DNA from: Ophioceras dolichostomum
Lineage: Eukaryota; Ascomycota; Sordariomycetes; Magnaporthales; Ophioceraceae
DNA length: 64,000 nucleotides
Reading direction: 5' to 3'
Assembly (NCBI GenBank): GCA_003049485.1
Contig: PYST01000007.1
Span: 62,001 to 126,000, forward strand
The notes below the pieces were generated by a model that saw only the letters and a list, made by a program, of their open reading frames with translations, made no database searches and was not told where the DNA came from. Both the position numbers and the translations under genes were made by a program. Shown here piece after piece: positions 48,418 to 59,377 of this stretch (the first letter of the stretch is position 1; each line of letters opens with the position of its first letter).

Positions 48418-49821
48418 TCACCCCTCGACAACTCCATCCGGCAAACTAATCTCCCCCACAATCGCCTCCCCGAACGTAGCCCTCCTGCTCCCCCTCCTCC
48501 CGACGTAGAACGCGTCGTCCGGCCTCAGCCGCAGGTTGAGGTGCGCCGTGCCGTCCTCGAACTCGGGCGCGTTGTCGGCGACCAGCTTCGCCCGCAGCTC
48601 CGGCAGCAGGTCGAACGTGACGTAGAACCTGCCGAACACCTCGGCCTCGCCCCTGACGGCGTCCCTCTCCACCAGCACCCAGTCGAGCCTCCCCCCCTGC
48701 GGCTGCAGCACCTCGTTGTAGCTCGCCGTCTGCCGCATGAGGTCGAGGTTCTGGGGCCGCTCCGCGGGCGCGGGGTCGTCGTCGGCTGAGAGTTGGCCGC
48801 GCCAGACGTCGCCCATGAAGGCTATGCTCCTCTTGCCAGTAGTAGTAGTGGTGGCCCCGTCATCGTCAACTTGTTGTTCCGCGACGTCGAAGATGCGCTT
48901 CACCTCCATCACGTCCGGGCTGCCGTCCAGCTCGCCGACGTGCTTGCGCACGCGCACGGGGTCGCCGCCGGACGGGAAGGCGCGGATCATCTCCGGGCCG
49001 AGGTAGACGCCTCCCCACAGACACCTATTCCCATTCCCACTCCCGCCGTCGAGCGCGCCGAGGCGGTTGAACGTGCTGAAACTGGCGTTCACGTCCCTCG
49101 CCGCCATCTTGCTGGCCTCCAAGCCCGCCATCTGCCTACGAAGCGTCGCCGCGCCGTCGCCGCCGCCGCCGCCGGCCGAGGAGTACTGCGCCACGAAGCT
49201 CGGCCAGTCCACGTCAGCAAAGCCTTTGCCCTTGAGCTGCTCGACGTCGATGCTGGGCAGGCTGAAGGCGTGGAAGGGCCGCATCTGCGCCGCGGCCTTG
49301 ACGGACGTCTCCTGCGCGAGCATCGCGTGGCCGAGCGGCGAGACGGTGTACATCTCGGGGGGGCTGCTGTCGGAGCGGTACTGCGCCGAGATGACGCCGA
49401 GGCGCCACACGCCCGTTTGCGTGGCGTACCAGACCATCTCGCCGACGCGGTACATGGCTCCTTCTTGGACGGGGAGGGGGGCGGGCGGCGGCGGCGGCGG
49501 CGTTGGCTTGGTTGCTGCTGCTGATGCCGCCGCCGCTGGGGGTTGTTGTTTGGTGGCTGGAGCGGGGGCGGGTTTCGCAGGTGCTGTGGAGGAAGACGCC
49601 TTCGCTGCTGAGGTGGTGGTGCCCGTGGCTTGCGAGGTGGAGGTAGAGGTCGTAGTAGTAGTCGTAGTAGCAGTAGCGGCGGCGGCAGCGGCAGCGGCAG
49701 CGGCAGCAGCGGCCCTGGCCCCACGCGCAGTCGCTGGCGCAGAGGAGGCCGACCCAGTGCTCTGCTTGCGTTTAGGAGCTGCCGCCTTGGCCGGCTTGGT
49801 TTTGACAGGTTTCTCGGTCAT
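48418..49821 (-). CDS. Clr2-like (transcription-silencing / cryptic loci regulator 2 type) protein
   Basis: The single open exon continues upstream to an ATG at 49953. I favour the internal ATG at 49821 (MTEKPVKTKPAKAAAPKRKQ), which starts a basic nuclear-protein-like N-terminus and gives 467 residues; the longer form would be 511. A Lys/Ala/Thr/Ser low-complexity region with Ala13 follows. A folded C-terminal part begins at YRVGEMVWYATQTGVWRLGVI (Tudor/BAH-like) and includes WGGVYLGPEMIRA, GDPVRVRKHVGELDGSPDVM and EVKRIF, RLDWVLVERDAVRGEAEVFG and a final GRRGSRRATFGEAI. The 'YLGPEMIR...DPVRVR...DVMEV' pattern recalls the fungal Clr2 family, whose founding member acts in heterochromatic silencing (SHREC). 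Assignment is from memory of the family and moderate only. Confidence 0.55.
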   Translation of the reverse strand: MTEKPVKTKPAKAAAPKRKQSTGSASSAPATARGARAAAAAAAAAAAAATATTTTTTTSTSTSQATGTTTSAAKASSSTAPAKPAPAPATKQQPPAAAASAAATKPTPPPPPPAPLPVQEGAMYRVGEMVWYATQTGVWRLGVISAQYRSDSSPPEMYTVSPLGHAMLAQETSVKAAAQMRPFHAFSLPSIDVEQLKGKGFADVDWPSFVAQYSSAGGGGGDGAATLRRQMAGLEASKMAARDVNASFSTFNRLGALDGGSGNGNRCLWGGVYLGPEMIRAFPSGGDPVRVRKHVGELDGSPDVMEVKRIFDVAEQQVDDDGATTTTTGKRSIAFMGDVWRGQLSADDDPAPAERPQNLDLMRQTASYNEVLQPQGGRLDWVLVERDAVRGEAEVFGRFYVTFDLLPELRAKLVADNAPEFEDGTAHLNLRLRPDDAFYVGRRGSRRATFGEAIVGEISLPDGVVEG

Positions 49822-50317
49822 CTTCTTGCAGGGTGCGCATGAGCACCTGGCTCGGTCGTGAGGAGCTGGTGTGCCGAGCCAAAGCAGATGCGGTATAAAG
49901 TCTGCCACGCCATTGTACCAGAAATCACGGCCTTTGCCGCCGGTGTGGCCCACTATGTGCCGTGTGCCTTGCTCTGCAAACGCATGGTGATGTCAGACAT
50001 GATTAACTTAGGTAGTTCGTTGGCTTGTTTTCTGAATATTCAGGGTTCTGTTTGTCTTTAGCAGAAATAGGGTCCGGTACCCTGAACCGACGGAAAACGA
50101 GAGGAGCGAGGGGACTTGTGTGGTTCGGTCGTTTGCCTCAGGTAAAGAAAGTACTTACTCATGTCCTCTACGAGACGGAATCCTTTGGGCAAGCGAGCGA
50201 TATATGCCGTCTCTAGGTGAGGGGTTCGAGAATGCAGTCAGTACGAGGAGGGTGGTCTGATAGGGCAGCCGTGATGATACCGAAAGGTGCAGCTGCAGGT
50301 CCAGGGTTCGACAGGGT
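49822..50317. other. Upstream region of the Clr2-like gene
   Basis: If the 49821 start is used, 49822-49953 is leader with an in-frame upstream ATG. The rest is promoter sequence with no gene seen. Confidence 0.4.
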
Positions 50318-50578
50318 TTACTGACTGTCGTTGGAAATCCCGCAGTTGAATTTCAGGGACGAGCCAAGGTTGATCTCCCATTTCGTCTGGCCGTCCAGGT
50401 CAAACTCAAGCTTGCTGCCGCTGCCATCTGCGGTCTGGAGCGCGGCGAGTTCGTACTCGCAGCCATCGCTGTACTCGAAGAGCAGCTCAGTGTACACTTT
50501 ACGCGTAGACTTCGCCTTCGGGGCGCTGATGACAGGCCCGACCTGGTGGGGCGAGGTGCTTGCCGTGGTGGCAGACAT
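50318..50578 (-). CDS. Small hypothetical protein, 86 residues
   Basis: A complete frame from ATG at 50578 to TGA. The product starts MSATTASTSPHQVGPVISAP and continues with a mixed polar/hydrophobic, mildly acidic segment (VYTELLFEYSDGCEYELAAL; KLEFDLDGQTKWEINLGSSL) that looks like several beta strands. No signal peptide or membrane segment. Two cysteines. I do not recognise the family. Composition looks coding (amphipathic strands, GC-rich third positions), but the frame is short and could be part of a larger spliced gene. Confidence 0.5.
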   Translation of the reverse strand: MSATTASTSPHQVGPVISAPKAKSTRKVYTELLFEYSDGCEYELAALQTADGSGSKLEFDLDGQTKWEINLGSSLKFNCGISNDSQ

Positions 50579-51739
50579 TGTGTACTCTTGAGCGTGGGCA
50601 GTCTCCGGTCAGGGGTAGGTGAAGCTCTTCCACGCCACACGCGTGAGGGGGGCAGGCTGCTGTGAAGCTTGGCGACCCCTACGACTCGGGCTATAGCTCA
50701 GAGAACTTCGATTCCATACCACGAAGAACCAGTCGAGCTGAAATGCCTTCCAGTCGATCAAATCAAAAGTTCCCTGCTGCCAAGCTGGATGTGCTTCAGC
50801 CGAAGATATTCGACCTTCGTCGTTCGCAAGACGCGCTAAACTGCTTCTTGTTTGCTCAACCACTAAAGCCTTTCCTGCCAAGCACAGACTGTCCTGATCA
50901 AAACGGCACCAGAAAGGCTTTGGTTAGGTTTTCAAACGCCCTCAATCCAGTGATTACTCAAAACGAGAGGTTGCGGACGCGTCTGTGCATTGTTGGCATG
51001 CACTGGACAGTCTGGAATGCATGCGAATTGTCAGGTCCCTGCAGGTTATCGGACTTACCACCAATATCCAGCCACGGGGCTGCTTGTTTTCGCTGACTGA
51101 GTGCACGGCCAACTCCGCCGAAGTTGGCTGGGCCCACTTTTTCTGTCCAGAGTGGTGTGGAGATAACGGCCCGGACTTCACTCGGGGTCTCCGACCACTC
51201 ACGGTGTTTAGTGTCCCACTTAAGCGGACGCCTCCGCCATGTGCTCTCTCGTTTTCTTTCCGCTTGGCGGCCGCATGCCCGCACGCCCACCACCGTCTTC
51301 AGAATGACTTTTTACTCTGCCCTGCACGCGGATTTACACGGTCTTTGTGACGTAGTGCGTCACGACCGTGTTCTCGACCTCGGGGGTCTTTCGTCCATGT
51401 TCCGCATCGTCGCAGTTTACGATGTTCCCGATGAGATTGGAGGAGAGGCGGAAAGAGGTCAAGCTTTGGGGGATAAATAGGACGGACGATGACCGTGGTG
51501 ATGGTGTTGGAAAGAAGGTATCATCATCATCACCACAACCACCATCATAACCATTAGTATCATCACAACAACAAGCCATTCCACAATACAACATCACTTC
51601 CATATTCAATACTTAGTATCATCAGCCTCACCAGTATTATCTATCTCAACAATATCATCAGTTGACATCACTTGCTATCTCATCGCACCATCCTCTCCCA
51701 AGTAGCAGATAGCCATCACAGTCATCCCATCTCATCATC
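50579..51739. other. Divergent intergenic region
   Basis: Between the 86-residue ORF and the dehydrogenase. No gene recognised. The last about 260 bases form the dehydrogenase promoter and leader, rich in CAT/CAC/CAA triplets. Confidence 0.5.
51470..51481 (+). promoter_or_regulatory. TATA-like box of the short-chain dehydrogenase gene
   Basis: GGATAAATAGG lies about 260 bases before the ATG at 51740 and is followed by a long CA/CT-rich leader, as expected of fungal promoters. Assigned by position and sequence only. Confidence 0.4.
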
Positions 51740-52738
51740 ATGGAGTTCGGATACAGCACCAACGGCATTGACGTCGTGAAGCACTTCCCGTCCGAGGTCA
51801 AGGACCGGATCTTCCTCATCACCGGCCCCAGCACCGGCGGCATCGGCGGCGAGACAGCCATCTCGCTGGCCCACGGCTCTCCGGCCCTGATCATCCTGAT
51901 CGGCCGCTCCCTCTCCAAGATCCAGCCGGTGATAGACAGCATCCGGGCCGTCGACGCCTCCGTGCCCGTCAAGTTCATCCAGACGGACCTGACCTCCCTG
52001 GCCAGCATCCGGCGCGCCGCCGACGCCATCCTCGCCGACCCGGAGATCCCGCGCATCGACGTGATGATCAACAACGCCGCCATCATGTTCGCCCCCTTCG
52101 GCCTGACCGAAGACGGCATCGAGCAGCAGCTGGCCACCGACCACATCAGCCACTTCCTCCTCACCAACCTACTGATTCCCAAGCTGCTGCCTGCTCCCGT
52201 CGCCGACTCGAGCGCCGCCACTCCGAAACGTCTTGTCCGCGTCGTCAACGTCTCCAGCAGCGCCAACCAGCTCGGCGGCGTGCGCTTCGACGACCCCAAC
52301 TTCACCGAGCCGGACTCGTACACGCCCCTCCTCGGCTACGGCCAGGGCAAGACGGCCAACGTGCACTTCACCGTGGCGCTGAACAGGCGCTTCGCGTCGC
52401 GCGCCGACGTCGACTTCCACTCGTACACGCTGCACCCGGGCAGCATCTCGACGGGGCTCCAGAAGTGGATGACGCCCGAGATCCTGCGCGAGGCCACGCT
52501 GGCCATCATGGGCAAGGAGACCACCGACTGGAAGGTCAAGACGCTGCAGCAGGGCTGCTCGACGCAGCTGCGCGCCGCGCTCGACCCGGACCTGGAGAAG
52601 CGGGAGGGCGTTTTCCTGTCGGACTGCCAGCTCACTACCGACTCGTCCGTCATCAACCCGAAGGCCTTCGATCCCGAGGACGCCGAGAAGTGCTGGACTA
52701 TGAGCGAGAAGCTAGTCCACCAGGAGTTCCGCTACTAA
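51740..52738 (+). CDS. Short-chain dehydrogenase/reductase, 332 residues
   Basis: Intronless NAD(P)-dependent oxidoreductase of the classical SDR fold. The nucleotide-binding loop reads ITGPSTGGIGGE (TGx4GIG, one residue longer than the textbook TGx3GxG but common in fungal SDRs of this type). The NNAA motif is in VMINNAAIMFAPFG. Catalytic Ser is in VVNVSSSANQ, and the Tyr/Lys pair is in LGYGQGKTANV (YxxxK), followed by LHPGSISTGLQ. Length and motif order match the retinol-dehydrogenase/WW-oxidoreductase-like branch. No signal peptide. Substrate cannot be inferred. It is convergent with the cupin gene at 53306-54174 with about 570 bases between the stops. Confidence 0.9.
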   Translation: MEFGYSTNGIDVVKHFPSEVKDRIFLITGPSTGGIGGETAISLAHGSPALIILIGRSLSKIQPVIDSIRAVDASVPVKFIQTDLTSLASIRRAADAILADPEIPRIDVMINNAAIMFAPFGLTEDGIEQQLATDHISHFLLTNLLIPKLLPAPVADSSAATPKRLVRVVNVSSSANQLGGVRFDDPNFTEPDSYTPLLGYGQGKTANVHFTVALNRRFASRADVDFHSYTLHPGSISTGLQKWMTPEILREATLAIMGKETTDWKVKTLQQGCSTQLRAALDPDLEKREGVFLSDCQLTTDSSVINPKAFDPEDAEKCWTMSEKLVHQEFRY

Positions 52739-53305
52739 GAACGGCCTCTTTTTGTTTCGATCTATTTGTCTGTGATGATTTGGGGGTGCTTTCTAGTTGG
52801 TCGTTCAGTCGGGCGTAGGTTCGACCTTGCGCAGCAACATTCCTTTAGGAATTTGGGATTCAAGGCGTATTAATGCGGAGGACATTGGGGCTTTGGTGTT
52901 GGTATAGATAGGTAGTAACGCAATCAGGTCACTAGGTAGTTTTGTATAAACAATGGCAGCTATTCTATTAAATGTGCGCGGGCTGTGAGATTGGAAAAGT
53001 CGATTAAAGTGAAAATACGCAAAAGCTCCAAAAATGATCGTTCTCCTACCCCTGGGGCCTCCAGTCTGTCTCCTACCCCTATCCCTTCGCAAAGTCGGAC
53101 ATAAAATGGAGCAAAACGCCGCCCAATGAGCAACATTAGAAGTAAATCCAATCCCTCCCGCTCTCGCTATGATGCTATCGACAAATATTAACCCCAACCA
53201 ACCATTATGTAGATTACCACTAGTACTAGTTCACGCCCCCGGACGAAGCAGATTTAACGTACGCCCCTCGTCGTCCGCCTTCGCTTTGTATGCTCGTCTT
53301 CTTCT
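52739..53305. other. Intergenic between convergent genes
   Basis: 3' flanks of the dehydrogenase and the cupin gene, AT-richer than the flanking CDS. No gene seen. Confidence 0.6.
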
Positions 53306-54174
53306 CTAGTAGGGGGTGCTCCGGGTGATGTTGCACTTGATCAAGCACTCCTCGACGCCAAGCGCGATGCTCTTCGGGATGGCATGGCGGACGCGATCGA
53401 TATCCGCGCCGCGGATGGCCTGGCCGAACGAGGCGGCGACGACGTTGTCCGACAGCGCGAATGTCTCGTTCGCCACCTGCCCCGTGCCCGGGTCCTCGCT
53501 GTTGAAGCTCGCCACGAACACGACGTCGCCGCAGTCCGGGTTGTACTGCGTGTGCACGCTTCCCTGGGGAAATGGGGTCATCTGCAGGGACGAGAGCGTG
53601 TTGCGCACGACGCGGGGCGTCACGCCGTCCGCGTTGTTGACGCCGTTCTCGGGCACCATCTCCGTCACGAGCCGGCCCTGCGTCACGATCAGGAGCTCGG
53701 TGCCGCGGAGGTGCACGTGGGGGGTGTTCATGCCGCACGCGCCGATGCGGCCGACGGCCATCGCGGAGCCGGTGCCGACGAGCGCTGGGAAGGTCTTGCG
53801 GTTGGCGGCGCCAACTTGGCCGCCGCGGCCGGGGTTGGGCTGGGGGGTGTTGAAGTCGAAGACGAAGTCGGCGTTGTTGGGCAGGAGGGCGAAGCGGTCG
53901 GCCGCGCTGGATGGTGAAGAACGCGATGTTAGTTTTTCGTTCTGAAGGGTTCAGGGGAGTGATGACAAGGGGGAGAAGCGAGATGGAGGACGGGTATGTA
54001 TGTCACTAACGTATCAGCCAGAGTGAGCTGGGCGGTCAGGCTCAGGCCGCCCGTCTTGGTTGGGACAGGGGCCGAGTAAGTAGAGGAAGGGGCCGAGTAA
54101 GAAGAGGTAGGGGCGCCCAGAACAGCAGCGGCCTGGGCGAGGATGGCGACGGTAGTGGCGGTAGTGAAGTACAT
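53306..54174 (-). CDS. Secreted germin/spherulin-like cupin
   Basis: Exons (minus): 54174-54011 and 53906-53306; phase 2 junction, total 254 residues. MYFTTATTVAILAQAAAVLG is a signal peptide, followed by a Ser/Thr/Pro linker (SSYSAPSSTYSAPVPTKTG). The cupin domain begins near RFALLPNNADFVFDFN. Germin box 1 is visible as HVHLRGTELLIVTQG (HxHx4Ex6G) and box 2 as PFPQGSVHTQYNPDCG (PxGxxHxxxN), so all four metal ligands (His, His, Glu, His) are present. Fungal relatives are spherulin-1A-type secreted proteins; some germins are oxalate oxidases or superoxide dismutases, but activity cannot be inferred here. Upstream in-frame ATGs exist to 54333, but the start at 54174 gives the signal peptide directly and lies about 150 bases downstream of a TATA box. 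Confidence 0.92.
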
Positions 54175-54319
54175 CTTGAGAGATATCGTTGGGAAGAGGA
54201 TGATAGTATTTGGCTGCTCTTTGTGAGATATGGTCGAATCAAGGTTGATAGACGTGGATGTGATGATGCTGAGACTGGTGATAGTTCGGCATTCTTCTCG
54301 AGGGAGATTCATCGAGTTC

Positions 54320-54325
54320 TTTATA
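54320..54325 (-). promoter_or_regulatory. TATA box of the cupin gene
   Basis: TATAAA on the minus strand (GTATAAAGAACTCG context), about 150 bases before the chosen start codon at 54174. It supports the downstream ATG as the real start, because the farther upstream in-frame ATG lies at or before this element. Confidence 0.55.
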
Positions 54326-54333
54326 CTCTGCAA

Positions 54334-57300
54334 TTCTACCTAGATCTCTTCACCACCCTCTTTGACATCCAATACTCGCCCGGATGTCTTCGGCATGACC
54401 TGCCACTGCCACTGCCACAAACTTCCCGAGTCGGCCATTCTGATGAGAGCCGTATCGGATGGTTGGCAGTGGGATGTCAGGCCCGGAGGATGGGTAAGTT
54501 AGATGCCGTTTGCAGACCGTCCCGTCCGTAGTCGCTGACAGTTGACCGTTGTAGTCAGTCGCTCTGCAGCTGAGAACATCTGCAAGTCTGTAAGCTGTGC
54601 GCGTACTTCCCCATGCCTGCAGTAGTTGGGATGCGTTAGGACGCGCAGCTTCGCCCATTGGCCACACCAAAGTGAAGGATGCAGCCACTTGGCCGGCAGT
54701 GGACAATTCCGGCCATCCGAGATGTTAACCCAACACTAAGAAGCTCGAATAGAATTGATGGGCCTTGTACAATTTGATTGCCACGCTTCATTGTCCTCTC
54801 AAGGTCCTTTGAGACTTGTTGTCGAGACTGGACAGAAGAAACCCGTCCGTACTGCGACAATGCCTCGGTTGGAATGCCCTAAGCCGTTGCGACCAATTTT
54901 GTTCATATGGCGAGTCCTCGTGGAAAATCTGTCCTCCGTGAAATCGAGCCATGCGATGGGCGATACCTGGTCTCATCGAAAAACATTCCCGAGAGAAGAG
55001 GTTTGACCGACAGCGTGAAGAGGCTGTGACATGATAGACGCGGATACACAGCGCCTATACTTCCATAGCCATAACACCCGGCGGTCTAGATCTAGATGTT
55101 CCGCCTGCCGAGCTTGGACCGAGCTGGTTGCTCCTTGACGAAAACTAGCAAGAAGTAGATTGTAAGACTGACTTACATAGGCTGCGCGGGGAGCAACTTA
55201 GTCTACACTAAAGAACCGTTGACTTGCCGGATGCTTCGCCACAGCCACATTGCAGCTTCAAGCCCAGAGCACACTCGATAGGCTAGAAGAACAAAAGTGA
55301 TGTGGAATCTACGCCCAAGCCCTGAGGTTCCGGCCGGGTGGAATGAATAGAGGGTACTTTTGGGTTTTTGTGGGTGTTGTGATTTGGGCCAGGCTGAGCA
55401 TCTCGTGACTAGCTGAACTGTAGCCTCGCCGGCAACGCTGACATCCGTTCCGCATCCGGCCTCCGTTCGTATACATGTGGAATAGCCACAGCCACGTCAC
55501 CAGCTCTATGTTGTACTGCCAACCTGATCTTGCGATGAACTATGAACGCACAGGGAGATGCTTGCACGTGGGATGCAGCGGACGGTGGAAACTGATTTTG
55601 GCCGATGTTGAAGGGACAAAAAGATTAACGTTAGACATTAAGTTTCTTGAATACCTACAGAAATAGAACGTCTGAGATCTGCGAAGGCCTGCCAGATCGG
55701 ACGGTTCCGCTCATCCCACCTCGCCGGGAGTGCTCTCGTTTTGAAGATCAATGATCAACAGTATCGAAACATTTTATATTTGATGATCACCAACAATTAT
55801 CAAAAAGAAAGAAATCAGACGACGGAGGGGAGAGGCGACTTCTGCGTCTCCTAATCTTCTCATCATGCGAACAGCCAGTACACTTGCGACTGCATCCATT
55901 GGATGAAGACATTTTCATCAAGAAGATGAGGAGGAGATCGCTGTCGCGAGCGACCCGTGGTTGATCAGAGCAGAAAAGAAGCCACTTGGGAAAGCCACTT
56001 GGGTCGATCGGCGTGGCATCGCCAATTCTCGAGCACCAAGCCGGGGCCAGAGTCACCCCAGGAGACGCCCCAGACGATGCTCGATCGGAGATCACCAACA
56101 AAAAAATTGCCAAGCCACCGTAGAGAGCTTACCTCATCCGGTAGTGGTGACGATTCCGGTGGGGGCGGCTATTTTATGCTGCTTCCCCGATGTGGGAGGA
56201 TCATTTCCGCCCTCTCCGGATCGAAGAAGACTCTGACTGCGGCGCTGTGCTGTGCAAGGGGGACACAAGGAAGAGAAACAGCAGACGAAAAAAAAAGAGC
56301 ATGGTGGCGCGAATGGGACTGTGCATGCAAGAGGGAAATGAGGCGCACACGTGGAATGCTACATCACACGTGGCTTGCCCGTCTCGCCCCAACACTCGCT
56401 GCATCGCGTGCTTGAATGATCGTGGCTCGCCATCTCTGGGGTCTCATCAAAACTCTCCCTTTGTGTCTCTTTTTCCGTTCTGGCCACTGGCGTTACCGTC
56501 TTCTCTGCCGTCGAAGTTGATTGAGAAGCGGTCGATGGGTTCCTGCGATCGTGATTGCCGTGTTGTCACCGACGGATAGCCTGGAGATAGATTAAAAAAG
56601 GGATCTGACAGGTTCCCGTCCGTTTTTGCACGCGCCTGTTCGCGGCATTCATGCGAGTCTGCCGAGCGAGAAGAGAGAGGTTGAGAACAGACAAGACGGG
56701 AAAGGGATGAAAGGGGACTTTTGACGGTTGTTAAGAATAAAGTCAAAGAACACCAACAGCACCAACGACAACAACAACAAAAAAAAAGGTGCAAAATGGT
56801 GGTGGCACTGGAGGCAGTTCTCCAAACAGGGTTCCCACAGCCCGTGCCAAAAAAGCTGCGTCATTTCGGTTGGTTCCATGTCATTTGGGCTGCTTCCCTA
56901 ATTGGTCAAAGGCCAATCTGTTCCTGGCGTTCCTGACCCGTTCCTGGCAGATTCATTCTCTGCCGAGATGAATCCTGCACGGCTGATTGGCTGCAGCCGC
57001 TCAACCCGTCGATTTTCCGCAATGTGACAGCCATTTCAGTGTGATTTCGACAGCAGAGCGAGAAGAGACGGTGCTCTCAAGCCAGCGCACAGGGGACCAG
57101 GGTCGCCCCTAAAATGGAGGAGCCGTGAGGAACAGTGGAGCAGACGACGGACGGCGGGGAGCAAAGGGGGGCTCTGCCGCTTTTTCATCGGTCCATCTTT
57201 TTCGTGGCCTTGGCTCGTTGGTCCAGGTCACCAAGGCCGAGGCCACCCCCAGAAAGGACGCACCCGCTTCTCTGCTTCTTTCTCGATCCACCCAGGGGCA

Positions 57301-57875
57301 GCGAGTTTTTCTTCAACCCACCCAGCTCCGACACTGGGCCAGCTTCAAGACGACCTCCTTCCCCATGCCAGAGCCACCACAGCCCCCGGCGGAGTCATCA
57401 CTCTCTTTTTCTCTGCCTCACTCTCGTTTAGTCGCTCGTTGCTAGCCGGCTTGTGCCGCAGATATCTTTTTGTGTCGTTTTATTTTGACGCTCGTCGTCG
57501 CCACACTCGTTGAGTTTCTTGCTATTCCCTCAAAACTACCTAGGTACCTTAGTCTCTCGTTACCAAACAAACTGGCAGAGCTTGCTCTTGGGATCTGTCT
57601 CTCTTTGTGTCGAATCGCGCTCGAGTGAGACATCCCGTCCCCGGGATCGCTTTCGAACAACAAAACACAAAAACAAGAAACACTCTCTCGTTCCGGAAAC
57701 AAGTTTATCTTCAACAAAGGCCGCTCGCGCCCTCCTGTGGCCCTGGCCCCTTTTTGAACGGACATTTGTGTGTGCGACCCGACGGCTTCACCACCGAAAG
57801 GTCGCGCACGAAGCACGCCTTTACGAACCGACGAACAGCTCGAATCGTTTCTTTTTGCCCCTGACATAGGTCGCG
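54334..57875. other. 3.5-kb divergent intergenic region
   Basis: Between the cupin gene (minus) and the SUN-family gene (plus). No coding frame with a recognisable product. A CTACCTAGGTACCTT motif lies at 57537-57551, about 330 bases before the SUN-gene ATG. The last 350 bases are C/T-rich and probably the promoter and leader of that gene. Confidence 0.5.
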
Positions 57876-59377
57876 ATGAAGTCAACAACCTTGAGCGCGG
57901 CGCTGCTGCTGGCCGCGCAGCAATGCGCCGCCACGCACTCGCACCGTCTCGCGCACACTCACTTCGACCGGAGACACCACTCTCACGGCCATGCTGCTGT
58001 CGTCGAGGATCGCAGCAGTAGCAGCAACAGCAGTCCGATGGAGCATGCCGTGTTGGATGCGCGGGAGACCTCGGACGCGGTGGACGCGGAGGCGGCGCCC
58101 GCCGTCGAGGTCAAGAGGAACGTGCAGTGCTCATTACCAGCCCACGCGGACCTGGTGGAGGTCACGAAGGACAAGGACAACAAGGGCTTCGCCATGAGCC
58201 CTGACCAGCCGTGCAACTCGGGCATGTACTGCCCGATCGCTTGCAGGTCTGGTATGGTGATGGCACAGTGGGAGCCGGGCTCGTCGTATGCGACAACTTC
58301 GCGGATGAACGGTGGTCTGTACTGTGACAACGGCACCCCGACGAAGCCGTTCCCCAACTCGCCCTACTGTGTGGAGGGTAGCGGCACCGTCAAGGCCGTC
58401 AACAAGTGCGGCAAGGTCGTCTCGTTCTGCCAGACTGTTCTGCCCGGCAACGAGGCCATGCTCATCCCCACCGACGTCACGGGAACCACGACATTGGCTG
58501 TCCCGGATTCGTCCTACTGGGGTGGCACTGCGGCTCAGTAAGTACAACATCTTCAGCTCGCATCGGTGGAGGTGATGGCAAACAAGTGTGCTAACGTATC
58601 TGTCACAAAAGCTTCTACGTTAACCCTCCTGGAGTCGGCTCAGGAGAGGGCTGCGTCTGGGGCTCAGAGGACAAGAACGTCGGGAACTGGTCCCCTTACG
58701 TGGCCGGGGCCAACACAGTTGCCAATGGTGACACCTACGTTCAGATCTCCTGGAACCCCATCTATGAGGCCTCGAAGTGGGCCTCGAACAAGCCCTCTTA
58801 CGGCATCAAGATCGAGTGCGACGGCACCTGCAACGGCCTGCCGTGCGAGATCGACCCGTCCAAGACGGGCCTGAAGAACGTCAAGAGCAACACCGCCTCG
58901 GCGGGCGCCGGCGGCGCCAACTTCTGCGTCGTGACCGTCGCTAAGGGCTCGTCCGCCAACATCGTGGTCTTCAACACCGACGGCTCGACGGGCGGCGGCG
59001 ACGACTCGTCCTCCTCCTCGTCGACCTCGGAGGCCCCAAAGCCGTCGTCCACGTCGTCGACGAAGGCGCCGTCCACGTCCAGCGAGAGCTCGTCCAAGAC
59101 GACGTCGAGCAGCTCTCAGAGCCAGACCACCACCACGGGCGGCTCGGGCGGCGCGCCGACCGTGCTGCCTGGTGTGTTCCACGAGAACGGCACCTCGACG
59201 CACGCCGGCTCGCACAGCTCCAGCTCCGGCACCGTCACCAGCCCGCCGACGGGCACGGCTGCCAGCTCGACCCCGTCCCAGACCTCGACCAAGAGCGACG
59301 CCGCCAGTCGTGAGAAGGGCGGCGCTGCCATTGCCGGCCTCATCATCGCTCTCGTTGCAGCCGCTTGGCTGTATTAG
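57876..59377 (+). CDS. SUN-family cell-wall protein (Sim1/Uth1/Psu1 type), GPI-like C-terminus
   Basis: Exons: 57876-58537 and 58612-59377; phase 2 junction (CA/C = His), total 475 residues. MKSTTLSAALLLAAQQCAA is a signal peptide, followed by a His/Ser-rich propeptide. The SUN domain contains QCSLPAHADLVEV, CNSGMYCPIACRSGMVMAQW (C-x5-C-x3-C), GLYCDNG, YCVEGSGTVKAVNKCG, SFCQTVLPGNEAMLIPT and, across the intron, HFYVNPPGVGSGEGCVWGSE, YGIKIECDGTCNGLPCEIDP and GANFCVV. A Ser/Thr-rich stalk (about residues 370-440) leads to a hydrophobic C-terminus (GAAIAGLIIALVAAAWLY) that fits a GPI signal; classic yeast SUN proteins lack one, though some filamentous-fungal members have it. The family acts in beta-glucan remodelling, septation and wall morphogenesis (glycoside hydrolase family 132). 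Confidence 0.93.

Noticed and set aside
49067..49861. 264-codon plus-strand frame opposite the Clr2-like gene
   Set aside because: Antisense shadow with Ala/Val runs created by the poly-Ala and Thr/Ser codons of the real gene.
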